From: JAVBMP01 sp031552195
Lineage (GTDB): Bacteria > Desulfobacterota > Desulfovibrionia > Desulfovibrionales > Desulfovibrionaceae
DNA length: 39,424 bases
Direction of reading: 5' to 3'
Assembly (NCBI GenBank): GCA_031552195.1
Contig: JAVBMT010000027.1
Coordinates: 1 to 39,424 of the forward strand
The notes below the pieces were generated by a model. It was not told where the DNA came from and ran no database searches. It was given only the letters and a program-made list of their open reading frames with translations. Within the stretch, counting starts at the first letter, position 1. The number at the start of each line of letters is the position of its first letter. Of this stretch, positions 1-7,638 are shown one piece after another. A program made the translations under genes and the position numbers.

Positions 1-2121
1 GTCGGCCTTGGTGTTGAAGACGGTGTCGCCGAACTTGTCGGTTACGGTGTTGGAATTATCCGCAAAAACGCTGCCCGCGACGTCATGGACGCTGGTCATG
101 CTTACGGAGTCGTCTTTGGCCTGCGGGGCGTCGTCAAGAATAGTGATGCCCACGTGGCCGGTGGCGCTGCTGCCGTTAACGTCAGTAACCTTCACGTCAA
201 AGCCGTTGTTGACCAGGGATTTGTCGTGAGTGGGCTGGTCGTGCTCAAGCCTTTCTCCCAGCTTGAAGGTGTAGATCAGCTCATATTGGCCGTTGCTGAG
301 TTCGTTCAACTCAAAGCCGCTCAGCGTGCCGTTGGGCACGTCGAGGGTCAGGCCGGTCAGATTCATGCCGGGCGTAATGTTCAAAGTCATGCCGTTTTCG
401 CCGGTCAGCACAATGCTGGCCAAACCGTCGCCGGCGTCAACCACGAAGCGGCCCGTATCAGTCGCGCCCTCGGTTTTTTCCTGCGTTCCGCCCTTCATGT
501 GGGCTTCGTCAACCAGAAGCGCGTCACTGCCGCCGACAACGAGCTTGCCGGGAATAATCGGGTCAGCCGGGTCGTCAGGATTGGTAGGATCGTCAGGCGT
601 GGTCGGATCTTTGGGATCTTCGGGAACGAACACCTTCGTGCCCCTGTCGGAGCCGGTAAGCTGAAGGGTGGCCCAATTGGAATTGTCGCCGTCGCCGTCG
701 GCTATCTGGTATTTGATGTCAGCGAGAATCTTGTCGGCGTAACCCTCGGCGTTGTCAGCCAGGGTGTTGGCCTTGAAAGAGAAGCCGCCGTCCGTGTTCA
801 GGGTAAGGGTGCCGTATTCGGTTTCTATGGTCCAGCCGGTGGAGGCATCGCCGGAAACCTTGTAGGAGGGGTCGTCAACTTCGATAGCTGTAACGCTTTT
901 GCCCGCGCCGTAGCCGTCAGCGCCCCAGGCGTCGTCATGGGTGTTGAAGACGGTGTCGCCGAACTCGTCGGTTACGGTGCCGGAGTTATCCGCGAAAACG
1001 CTGCCCGTGACGTCGTGAACGCTGGTCATGTTTACGGAATCGGCATAAGCCACCGGAACGTCGTCGATAATGTCAACGGTCACCTGCGTGGGGCCGCTCA
1101 CACCGCCGTTGGGGGTGGTCACGACTATGGTCAGGCTTTCAACGTCGGCGTCGGTGTCGGCGCCCTGATCCTGGCCGTGGTCACGCACCGAGGTCTGGGT
1201 GTAACGCATGTTCAGCGTATAGGTGCCGTCGCCGTTATCGGTAAGGGAGATATTGTCAAACCTGCCGTTCACGCCGGAAATGGCCGCGGGGCCGTTAAGC
1301 TGCCCGCCGGACAGGGTGTAGACGTTGCCGCCGATATTGATGGAACCCACGCCGTCGTTCGAGGTGATCAGGAACGCGATGGAGCCGCTCACCGGGGCGG
1401 GGTTGGCCGGGTCATAGTTGGTGCCGTTCTGCATGAAAGATTCGTTAACGGTCAGGCGGGCGGCGTCGCCGGATACGGAATAATAGACCGGATCTTTGGG
1501 CGGGTTGGCCGGGGTATCCGGGGTATTCGGATTGCCAGGCTCGTTGGGATTGCCCGGAGTATAAGGCGGCAAGCCGCTGGGATTGAGCGGAACAACGCTG
1601 ATCAGCGGAGTGAAGGCAGGCCCCCCTACTTCACCTTGCTGACCCTGCTGGGCTTCGGGAACTTCCGTGTTGCGGTCCCACTGAATCGTGCCGAGAGTGC
1701 CAAGACGGTTCAGGCCGCTGGCCAGGTCTCCGGCGCCGTCGTCATACTCGCCGCTGCCGCTTCCCGGAGGAGTGGCGGCCGCGGCTGCCGGGCCGGCTGC
1801 CGGAAGCAGTTCTTCGCCGCCCATGGCGGTCAGGAAGGCCTGGGTATCAAGCTCGGTTCCGTCTTCAGCCACGAATTGCGGCTGGGCGGGAGAATCGGAC
1901 GAAGCGGCGGTGTAGTAGCCGCGCAACGTGATGGTGGCCCCGCCGTCAAGGTTGAAAACAAGGTCGTCGCCGGATTTCACCATGCTGCCTGGCACGGGCA
2001 AGAAGCCGAGTTCAAGACGCGCGCCGGGCGCGACGTCGAAAACAACGGCTTGTCCGGCCGAGGGCTGGGCAAGGCGAACTACCGCATTGGCGGCATTGGC
2101 GGTTTCATTGGAAGTAGGCAT
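1..2121 (-). CDS. Large repetitive type I-secreted adhesin (5' part)
   Basis: Open minus-strand frame of 707 codons from an ATG at 2121, continuing past the left edge, so the C-terminus and any secretion signal are not visible. An AGGGGG ribosome site lies about 7 bases upstream. Residues 1-75 lack a Sec signal and contain a short beta-rich segment (GDDLVFNLDGG, then ITLRGYY) like the N-terminal prefix or retention modules of BapA/LapA-type giant adhesins. A low-complexity Gly/Ala/Pro linker follows. From about residue 210 there are bacterial Ig-like/VCBS-type units with DGDGD-like Ca-binding turns, separated by Pro/Asp/Asn linkers. One block (TSVHDV-GSVFADNS-TVTD-FGDTVFNT) occurs near residues 360 and 670, a 310-residue period. 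Such proteins are exported by type I systems and mediate attachment or biofilm; no exporter genes are in this window. The adhesin class is fairly sure, the ligand unknown. Confidence 0.8.
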   Translation of the reverse strand, partial: MPTSNETANAANAVVRLAQPSAGQAVVFDVAPGARLELGFLPVPGSMVKSGDDLVFNLDGGATITLRGYYTAASSDSPAQPQFVAEDGTELDTQAFLTAMGGEELLPAAGPAAAAATPPGSGSGEYDDGAGDLASGLNRLGTLGTIQWDRNTEVPEAQQGQQGEVGGPAFTPLISVVPLNPSGLPPYTPGNPNEPGNPNTPDTPANPPKDPVYYSVSGDAARLTVNESFMQNGTNYDPANPAPVSGSIAFLITSNDGVGSINIGGNVYTLSGGQLNGPAAISGVNGRFDNISLTDNGDGTYTLNMRYTQTSVRDHGQDQGADTDADVESLTIVVTTPNGGVSGPTQVTVDIIDDVPVAYADSVNMTSVHDVTGSVFADNSGTVTDEFGDTVFNTHDDAWGADGYGAGKSVTAIEVDDPSYKVSGDASTGWTIETEYGTLTLNTDGGFSFKANTLADNAEGYADKILADIKYQIADGDGDNSNWATLQLTGSDRGTKVFVPEDPKDPTTPDDPTNPDDPADPIIPGKLVVGGSDALLVDEAHMKGGTQEKTEGATDTGRFVVDAGDGLASIVLTGENGMTLNITPGMNLTGLTLDVPNGTLSGFELNELSNGQYELIYTFKLGERLEHDQPTHDKSLVNNGFDVKVTDVNGSSATGHVGITILDDAPQAKDDSVSMTSVHDVAGSVFADNSNTVTDKFGDTVFNTKAD
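11..115 (-). repeat. Adhesin repeat copy 2 (conserved core)
   Basis: Second copy of the 941-1045 core, 930 bp (310 codons) away. The array probably continues beyond the left edge, since the frame is still open. Confidence 0.85.
941..1045 (-). repeat. Adhesin repeat copy 1 (conserved core)
   Basis: Coding tandem-repeat core that matches bases 11-115 with a shift of exactly 930 bp. Most differences are single-base changes, many of them silent. It encodes the TSVHDV...FGDTVFNT block of the adhesin. Confidence 0.85.
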
Positions 2122-2642
2122 GATTTTCCCCCTGAATAATGTTTGCCGAACTGGCATTCTAGAAACTTGTCCGAAACCGGACCCCCAAAAAAATACGTCC
2201 GAGAGGATGCGTTTAATGCCTTAGCGCATATAAATGTCTTAAGGTTCCATTAAATCCGGCTGAACCGCCGGAAATGTAACGCGGCTTATGTGAAGCCGCT
2301 CCCCCCCGGGACTTAAAGAAAAGCATAGTATGCTGTTGCCTTCATGTATACAACTTTCATTTTTTTTTGCAAGCTTTTTTTCAAAAACCTTCCTATATTT
2401 TTTAAACGCATTAAAAAACATGAATTATACAGGGGCGCATTTTTTTATTCCCGGCTGATAGAAATTCCGCCCGGGTCGGCTTGACCCGGGCGGAATTTCT
2501 ATCAGCCTCGGCAGGATGCGGGCGTGGCCCGGTTTTTTCCGGCATTCGATTTTGCCAGCCAGCTATCCCGGCGCATTTTGCGAAGCGGAGCAATACGCCC
2601 CGCCAAGCCAGGATTCAGCTTAAAGACTGACGCGGAAGCACC
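2122..2642. other. Intergenic region upstream of adhesin, with a long hairpin
   Basis: 521 bases without a convincing gene. It holds the probable adhesin promoter area, where no consensus -35/-10 pair stands out; a TATATG near 2228 on the minus strand is the best -10 candidate. There is a small dyad at 2257-2272, an AT-rich stretch at about 2340-2440, and the long perfect inverted repeat at 2455-2505. Two 60-codon frames here are not supported. Confidence 0.6.
2455..2505 (-). terminator. 23-bp perfect inverted repeat, possible terminator
   Basis: Arms 2455-2477 and 2483-2505 are perfectly complementary with a 5-base spacer. It lies 138 bases beyond the stop of the gene at 2643-3173, so it could end that transcript. 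Neither side has a U-tract in the proper orientation: the T-run at 2440-2446 would read as A on the minus strand. A terminator role is therefore inferred from position and stem stability only. Confidence 0.45.
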
Positions 2643-3173
2643 CTAATAAGACCATTTTCCGCCTTTGTATTTGACAAGTTCGGTAAAAGAGTTGCGCGAA
2701 CCGGGGGAAAATTCACCCTTCAGGGCTTCTTCCCTGGTTTTGCCCCGGCTGGTGTACTCGATTTCCTGGTAGTAGATATACCCTACATAAGGAATGGTTT
2801 TTGAACCTTCGCTGGCGATAACCGACGCCGTCAAACCGTCAAGGTCAACGGAAAGGTAGCGGGCGACATAGCCATCGCCCTGCGCGACCACTTCTTTTTT
2901 GCTGACGCACGGCATAATGGTGGAGTTCATGTCAAGCGCGCATTTTTTTGCGAAAGTCAAAAGCTGGACCTGCAATTCCTCTATGGTGGGGCCGCCTTTT
3001 TTAGCTGGAGCCTTTTTGGAGGCGGACGGCTTTTTAGCTACGGGTTTGGCCGCAGGCTTGGCCGCGGGTTTGGCAGGAGCCGGCTCGGCTGCAACCGCCA
3101 CGACCTGCGCGGAAAAAAGAAAAAGCAGCAACAATGCCGCTATTGAGAAGAAAGCTTTAGCTTGTCTGTTCAT
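2643..3173 (-). CDS. Exported protein of unknown function with Lys/Pro/Ala-rich linker
   Basis: 176 residues. An N-terminal signal peptide (residues 1-29, hydrophobic core AALLLLFLFSAQVVAVAA) is followed by a low-complexity basic linker, residues 30-60, with repeated KPAAKPAAKP units and AKK/SKK groups. A compact C-terminal domain of about 110 residues follows, with two cysteines (CALDMNSTIMPC) that could form a disulphide. The linker resembles tethers that let periplasmic domains lie along peptidoglycan or DNA; here that is only a guess. The gene follows the vWA-OmpA gene on the same strand with a 110-base gap that contains a hairpin. No family was recognised. The real protein is on this strand; the opposite-strand frame at 2899-3177 is a shadow. 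Confidence 0.75.
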   Translation of the reverse strand: MNRQAKAFFSIAALLLLFLFSAQVVAVAAEPAPAKPAAKPAAKPVAKKPSASKKAPAKKGGPTIEELQVQLLTFAKKCALDMNSTIMPCVSKKEVVAQGDGYVARYLSVDLDGLTASVIASEGSKTIPYVGYIYYQEIEYTSRGKTREEALKGEFSPGSRNSFTELVKYKGGKWSY

Positions 3174-3236
3174 ATGATACCTGGATTTTAATCCTGCCGT
3201 AAACTGAAATTTTTAGTGGCGCATAACGCCGTAATG

Positions 3237-3267
3237 CTGCGGAACCCGGCCTGGCCGGGTTCCGCAG
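3237..3267 (-). terminator. GC-rich hairpin after the vWA-OmpA gene
   Basis: Arms 3237-3251 and 3253-3267 are complementary, in practice about 13 bp with a 5-base loop. It starts 17 bases past the stop of the gene at 3284. No U-tract follows on the minus strand, so it may be a weak terminator or an RNA-stabilising hairpin. Confidence 0.5.
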
Positions 3268-3283
3268 TTTCACATCAGTTCAA

Positions 3284-4285
3284 TTATTTCGCCGGGGTCA
3301 GTTCAACGCGGCGGTTCATGCGGCGTCCCTGATCGGTGCTGTTGTCGTACTTGGGACGGGTTTCGCCGAAGCCTCTGGTGATCAGGCGGTCGGAGGCGAC
3401 GCCTTTCTTGACCAGGTAAGCCTTAACGGACGCGGCGCGGCGTTCGGAAAGCTTCTGGTTGTATTCTTCGGTGCCAAGGGAGCAGGTGTGGCCGTCAACG
3501 TTGATCTTGTTGGAGCCGTCTTTGATCATCTTGGCGACTTCGTTCAGGATAACGGCGGATTCGTCGTTGATCACGGCGGAGTTCAGGGCGAAGTTGACGC
3601 TGCGCAGAACGATGGCGGAGCCGCAGTCATAGAACACGTCCTGGGCGAATTTGTCGGCCAGTTCGGCGCTGGAGGCGAGGTCGGCGGCCTTGTAAAGCAC
3701 GCTTTCCTTGTTCAGGGCCTTGATGGCGTCAAGGGTGGCCTGGCCGACTTTGTTGTCGGCAAGGGAGATTATGTGGATAACCAGGCCGGGGTTGGCGGCG
3801 TAAAGCAGTTTGGCTTCTTCAACCGGGTCGATGCCCATGTTGGATTCGCCGTCGGTCACCAGGATAAGGGCGGCCTTGCGGGGCATGCCGTTGAACACCG
3901 GGTTCAGGTCGGCCAGGTTCTGGCCCATCGGGGTGAAGCGGCCGAAAGCTTCCTGGTTGGAGTTAACGGAAGCCACAGCCTTGGCAAGCACGTCTTTCTT
4001 GAAAGGAGCAACGTCGGCAAGCTTGGCGATGGGAGCGAACGCATACGCGCCGCCGGCGTAGCCCAGTTCAGGGGTGGCGGCGATCACTTTGGCCACGGCG
4101 GCCTTGGCGATGTTGATTTTCAGCGTTTTGCCCATGCTCATCATCATGGAGCCGGACTGGTCGATAACATACACAAAGCTGTCGACCTTGCGCTTGGCAG
4201 CGTTGCAGGGTTCAGCGGCCATGGCGCTGACGGAGAACATAAGCACCAGGGCGGCTGTAAGAAGGGAAATACTAAAACGTTTCAT
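3284..4285 (-). CDS. Exported vWA-OmpA hybrid protein (OmpA family)
   Basis: 333 residues. The ATG at 4285 is preferred because GGAGG lies 6 bases upstream; the more distal in-frame TTG (4297) overlaps that ribosome site. Residues 1-23 are a signal peptide ending AMA-AEPC. A von Willebrand A domain follows, with the MIDAS metal motif DQSGS at 42-46 and a later LVTDGESNMG segment. The last ~110 residues are an OmpA C-terminal domain: NVDGHTCSLGTEEYNQKLSERRA, then the RGFGETRP and RRVEL motifs that bind diaminopimelate in peptidoglycan. No beta-barrel domain is present. It is probably a periplasmic, wall-anchored protein that uses the metal site for protein interaction. The partner is unknown. 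No strong promoter could be picked out upstream. Confidence 0.88.
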   Translation of the reverse strand: MKRFSISLLTAALVLMFSVSAMAAEPCNAAKRKVDSFVYVIDQSGSMMMSMGKTLKINIAKAAVAKVIAATPELGYAGGAYAFAPIAKLADVAPFKKDVLAKAVASVNSNQEAFGRFTPMGQNLADLNPVFNGMPRKAALILVTDGESNMGIDPVEEAKLLYAANPGLVIHIISLADNKVGQATLDAIKALNKESVLYKAADLASSAELADKFAQDVFYDCGSAIVLRSVNFALNSAVINDESAVILNEVAKMIKDGSNKINVDGHTCSLGTEEYNQKLSERRAASVKAYLVKKGVASDRLITRGFGETRPKYDNSTDQGRRMNRRVELTPAK

Positions 4286-4704
4286 GAATTCCTCCAAAGA
4301 TAGTGGGTAATGTGCTAAACTTGTTGCTTAACGTACCATTTTGCTAAAATGCCTACCTTACCATGCCGAAAAGATAAACATTTCGGGGAATTCCCGTCCA
4401 CGTCATCTTCCCGCAAGCAGCGCGTTATATAGCATTGACGCTTAAACGCTTATCCAGTTTTATCCGGGATAAAAAAAAAATGCAACACCCTCTTTCGGTA
4501 AAAAGGCCTTTTTTTTGTGAAAAAAAGGATATTATTTATCTTCTTCCCGAATGCGCCGGAAGCGTAAAACGGCCTTGCAACGCGCCTTTTAAACCGAAAC
4601 TCCGTTTTTTTATTGCGGAACCTTTACAAGTCCGGCGTTTTATCACGTTTCGCCCTTATAACTTTTCCCCGGCCAGGCCGCGCGCGGATCAATTCACGCG
4701 GAAT
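4286..4704. other. Intergenic region between lpd and the vWA-OmpA gene
   Basis: 419 bases with no supported gene. The right part is downstream of lpd and the left part upstream of the vWA-OmpA gene, both minus strand. It is AT-rich and contains an A/T hairpin at 4507-4528 (CC plus eight T, GTG, seven A plus GG) that could act in termination. A frame at 4435-4947 reads through homopolymer runs and into lpd antisense; it is not a gene. Confidence 0.5.
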
Positions 4705-6090
4705 TCACGCTTCTTCCATTCTTGGGGCCAGAAGCGCCGCTTTCATGGCCTCGTCAAGCGCAGGGTGCGACGAAAGCAGCGCCAGGGCGCGTTCGTAATC
4801 GCAACTGCCGGAAACGAGGCTGTGGGCCAGGGCGCTCATGCCGGACACGCCGTGCCCGACGGCCGCGATCGACTTGAGGCGGCCACCCGCCCACAGGGCT
4901 TTGATAAAACCGTGAGTAACCCCGTAACTTTGCGCTATAGGGTTTGAAACGAGCTGGCAGGAGGAGGCGCTGATCCGCTCTCCTTCCCCGGCGGTTTTGC
5001 GCAGTTCGGCCAGTGTCGGCCCGGAACGCATGGTCTCCATGTGCCCGTAAATGCAGGCCGGAAGGATGGAGTCTTCGTAGCCGGGCGTCTCTTCGCCCCC
5101 GAGGTGGCCTAAAAGATGCTTCAGGGCGTAATCGCCCTGGTGCGCGGCGGCCCCGCCCAGCAGCTTGCGCCCGTTAACGTCGCCAACGGCGTAAATGCCG
5201 GGGGCGGCGCGCAGGCATTCGTCAACCGCGATCCATCCCGGCCCGCAGGTCTTGACCCCGGCGGCCTCAAGTTTCAGCTTGCCCGTATCCGGTTTGCGGC
5301 CTATGGCCAGCAGGGCTTTTTCCGCCTCGATCTCGCAGCCGTCGTTAAATTTCAGGCAGGCTCGCCCGTTAACGGTGCTTACGTTTTCCACCCTCTTGCC
5401 GTAGTGTATTTCCCGTCCGGCCCGTTCCAGATAATTCTGCATGGTCAAGGCCAGGTCTTCATCTTCATTGGCCAGAAGGCGCTCACGCGATTCGATCAGG
5501 ATAATTTTCGTCCCAAAGCGGGAAAACAGGTCTCCAAGTTCCAGGCCGATCGGCCCGGCCCCGACGATCATCAGGCTTTCAGGAATTTTTTTCAGGTTCA
5601 TGACGGCGGCCGAGCCCAAAACGGCCTCTCCGTCCGGCCTCAAACCCGGAAAGAAGGCCGGAACCGACCCGCTGGCTATCACGCAATATTTGAACTGATG
5701 CTCGGATTTTTCCGCGCCCTTTTTCACGGCAAGGGCGGAAGGCGAAATGAAAGAGGCCTCGCCGGAAATGATATCCACCCCGGCCGCTTCGAACGATTTG
5801 CGCACCGCCTCGCGCGTGTTTTTAAGGTAGCCGTCTTTGCGCGCTTGCAGTTTTTCAATATCGGCAAAGGCTTCGCCATGGGCGACGCCATAACGCCGCT
5901 GGGTTTCCAGAAGCGGAATAAAGGCGGTTCCGCCCAGAAGGAATTTGGTGGGTATGCACCCTGAGTTGACGCAGGCCCCCCCGAGGAAGCCCGATTCGAT
6001 CACTGCCGTTTTCAAACCGCCGGCCGCCGCGCTCAAAGCGGCTTGCCGCCCGCCTGAACCGGCGCCGATAACCATAAGGTCATAACGCAT
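4705..6090 (-). CDS. lpdA: Dihydrolipoyl dehydrogenase (glycine cleavage L-protein)
   Basis: 461 residues, normal family length. This FAD flavoenzyme reoxidises the dihydrolipoyl arm of GcvH with NAD+. The FAD-binding GAGSGG is at 9-14. The redox-active disulphide is Cys40/Cys45 in GGACVNSGCIPTK. A second Rossmann motif (VGAGPIGLELG) binds NAD. The FAD-site AVGDVNG is present. The C-terminal catalytic pair is His442/Glu447 in HPALDE. The Val-Asn-Ser-Gly between the cysteines departs from the usual Leu-Asn-Val/Arg-Gly. It is the last gene of the gcv cluster, 90 bases after gcvPB, with GAGG about 11 bases before the ATG. Its place strongly suggests service to glycine cleavage. It could also be shared with a 2-oxoacid dehydrogenase elsewhere. 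Confidence 0.92.
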   Translation of the reverse strand: MRYDLMVIGAGSGGRQAALSAAAGGLKTAVIESGFLGGACVNSGCIPTKFLLGGTAFIPLLETQRRYGVAHGEAFADIEKLQARKDGYLKNTREAVRKSFEAAGVDIISGEASFISPSALAVKKGAEKSEHQFKYCVIASGSVPAFFPGLRPDGEAVLGSAAVMNLKKIPESLMIVGAGPIGLELGDLFSRFGTKIILIESRERLLANEDEDLALTMQNYLERAGREIHYGKRVENVSTVNGRACLKFNDGCEIEAEKALLAIGRKPDTGKLKLEAAGVKTCGPGWIAVDECLRAAPGIYAVGDVNGRKLLGGAAAHQGDYALKHLLGHLGGEETPGYEDSILPACIYGHMETMRSGPTLAELRKTAGEGERISASSCQLVSNPIAQSYGVTHGFIKALWAGGRLKSIAAVGHGVSGMSALAHSLVSGSCDYERALALLSSHPALDEAMKAALLAPRMEEA

Positions 6091-6116
6091 AATTTTGAAC
6101 CTCGTTAAAGCGTGAC

Positions 6117-6147
6117 GGCTCCGCCGCGTTTGCGGCGGAGCCTTTTT
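6117..6147 (+). terminator. Hairpin with T5 in the gcvPB-lpd gap
   Basis: Arms 6117-6127 and 6132-6142 (11 bp, loop GTTT) with TTTTT at 6143-6147 give an intrinsic-terminator shape on the plus strand, where no gene ends. On the minus strand it is an intercistronic stem before lpd, without a U-tract. It may set lpd expression, protect the mRNA, or stop antisense transcription. Confidence 0.5.
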
Positions 6148-6180
6148 CGAACCTTAACGCCTATATAGCATCAAAACAAC

Positions 6181-7638
6181 CTATTCTGTCAATATCATAT
6201 TTCTGGCCGCCTTCGTCTCGTCCAGGCGGCGCAGGGGCAAATTGACCGGCGCATCGTGCAGGGCCTGCGGATTTTTAACCGCCTCAAGCGTTATGGCGAT
6301 AAGGTCGTCGCAGAATTTATCCAGGGTTTCCTTGCTTTCGGTCTCGGTCGGTTCGAACATCAGGCACTCTTTGACGATAAGCGGGAAATAGATGGTCGGG
6401 GCATGATAGCCCTTGTCCAGCAGGGCCTTCGCTATGTCCAGGGCCTTTACGCCGCTGGCGTCGAGGTTTGAGGCCGAAGCGACGAATTCGTGCATGCATC
6501 GCTGCGGATAGGGAATATCCAGGCAGCCTTCAAGCCGCTTCATCATGTAATTGGCGTTAAGGACGGCGTAGTCGGAAGCGCGGGCCAAACCCTCGCCGCC
6601 AAGACGCAGGATGTAGGCCAGAGCTTTCAGCACAACCCCGAAATTGCCGTAAAACGGGGTGACCCGCCCTATGGAGAGCGGCCCGGCCTCGGCCAGGGCG
6701 AAATTCCCATCCGCCAGCCTGTTCACCCGCGGGCCGGGCAAAAATTCCGCCAGGCGCTCTCCGACGCCCACAGGGCCTGAACCCGGGCCGCCGCCGCCGT
6801 GCGGGGTGGCCATGGTTTTATGCAGGTTGAGGTGAACAACGTCAAAGCCGACGTCGCCCATGCGCATGCGGCCCATGATAGCGTTGAAATTGGCCCCGTC
6901 GTAGTACAGAAGCGCGTCGACGGCGCGCAGTTTTTTCACTATTTCCGGCAGGTTCTTTTCAAAAAGCCCCAAGGTGTTCGGGCAGGTCATCATCAGAGCG
7001 GCCACCGAATCGTCCAGCACGGCGGCCAAAGCTTCCGGATCGACCAGCCCGTTTTTCGATTCGATGTTCACCACCTCATAACCGGCCAGAGCGGCCGTGG
7101 CCGGGTTGGTTCCATGGGCGGAATCCGGGCAGATTATCCTTGTTTTTTTCGGACGGTCCGGATTTTTCGCGGCCTGGGCCTTGTGGTAAGCGGCTATCAG
7201 CAAGGCTCCGGTAAGTTCGCCCTGCGCCCCGGCCATAGGCTGGAGGGTAAAGGCCTTCATGCCGGTAAGTTCGCACAGCAGCCGCTCGGAAAGCCAGAGC
7301 GCCTCAAGCGACCCCTGGGCCAGCACGCCGCCGCCTGGCAGCTGGGGAATAAGCGGGTGCTGCGCGCTGAAACCTGGCAAAGCGGCCAGGTATTCCGTAA
7401 ATTTCGGGTTATATTTCATGGTGCAGGAACCAAGCGGGTAAAAATTGGTGTCCACGCTGTAGTTCTGCCTTGAAAGCAGGGTGAAATGACGAACGACGTC
7501 AAGCTCCGACATTTCCGGCAAGGCCGGGCGGCTTTCGCGCAAAAGCCCCTGAGGCAGCATTTCCGCCGCGGTTTTTCCGGCCTTGGCCGGAAGAACCGCC
7601 CCGCGCCCCGGAACGGACTGTTCAAAAACTGTTTTCAT
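6181..7638 (-). CDS. gcvPB: Glycine dehydrogenase (decarboxylating) subunit 2
   Basis: 485 residues. It is the PLP-bearing beta subunit of the two-subunit P-protein; with GcvPA it decarboxylates glycine and passes aminomethyl to lipoyl-GcvH. The Schiff-base lysine is Lys274 in NLHKTMATPHGGGGPGSGP. Other conserved segments are SCTMKYNP (about 71-78), the MAGAQGE region (135-141), CPDSAHGTNPA (170-180) and YYDGANFNA (245-253). The start ATG overlaps the gcvPA stop by four bases (ATGA), so the two are translationally coupled, and GAGG stands just upstream. The split form of P-protein is usual in anaerobes and Gram-positives; in Desulfovibrio such enzymes have been linked to the reductive glycine pathway. 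Confidence 0.95.
   Translation of the reverse strand: MKTVFEQSVPGRGAVLPAKAGKTAAEMLPQGLLRESRPALPEMSELDVVRHFTLLSRQNYSVDTNFYPLGSCTMKYNPKFTEYLAALPGFSAQHPLIPQLPGGGVLAQGSLEALWLSERLLCELTGMKAFTLQPMAGAQGELTGALLIAAYHKAQAAKNPDRPKKTRIICPDSAHGTNPATAALAGYEVVNIESKNGLVDPEALAAVLDDSVAALMMTCPNTLGLFEKNLPEIVKKLRAVDALLYYDGANFNAIMGRMRMGDVGFDVVHLNLHKTMATPHGGGGPGSGPVGVGERLAEFLPGPRVNRLADGNFALAEAGPLSIGRVTPFYGNFGVVLKALAYILRLGGEGLARASDYAVLNANYMMKRLEGCLDIPYPQRCMHEFVASASNLDASGVKALDIAKALLDKGYHAPTIYFPLIVKECLMFEPTETESKETLDKFCDDLIAITLEAVKNPQALHDAPVNLPLRRLDETKAARNMILTE

Noticed and set aside
85..2139. Long plus-strand frame of 684 codons
   Set aside because: It is antisense to the adhesin; the product is a low-complexity Gly/Val/Arg string, no ribosome site, and the minus-strand frame has clear repeat domains.
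2239..2593. Two 60-codon minus-strand frames
   Set aside because: They cross the 23-bp palindrome and homopolymer runs, have no ribosome site, and no recognisable product.
3488..4303. Plus-strand frame opposite the vWA-OmpA gene
   Set aside because: His/Gly/Val-rich antisense product; the minus-strand protein has vWA and OmpA motifs.
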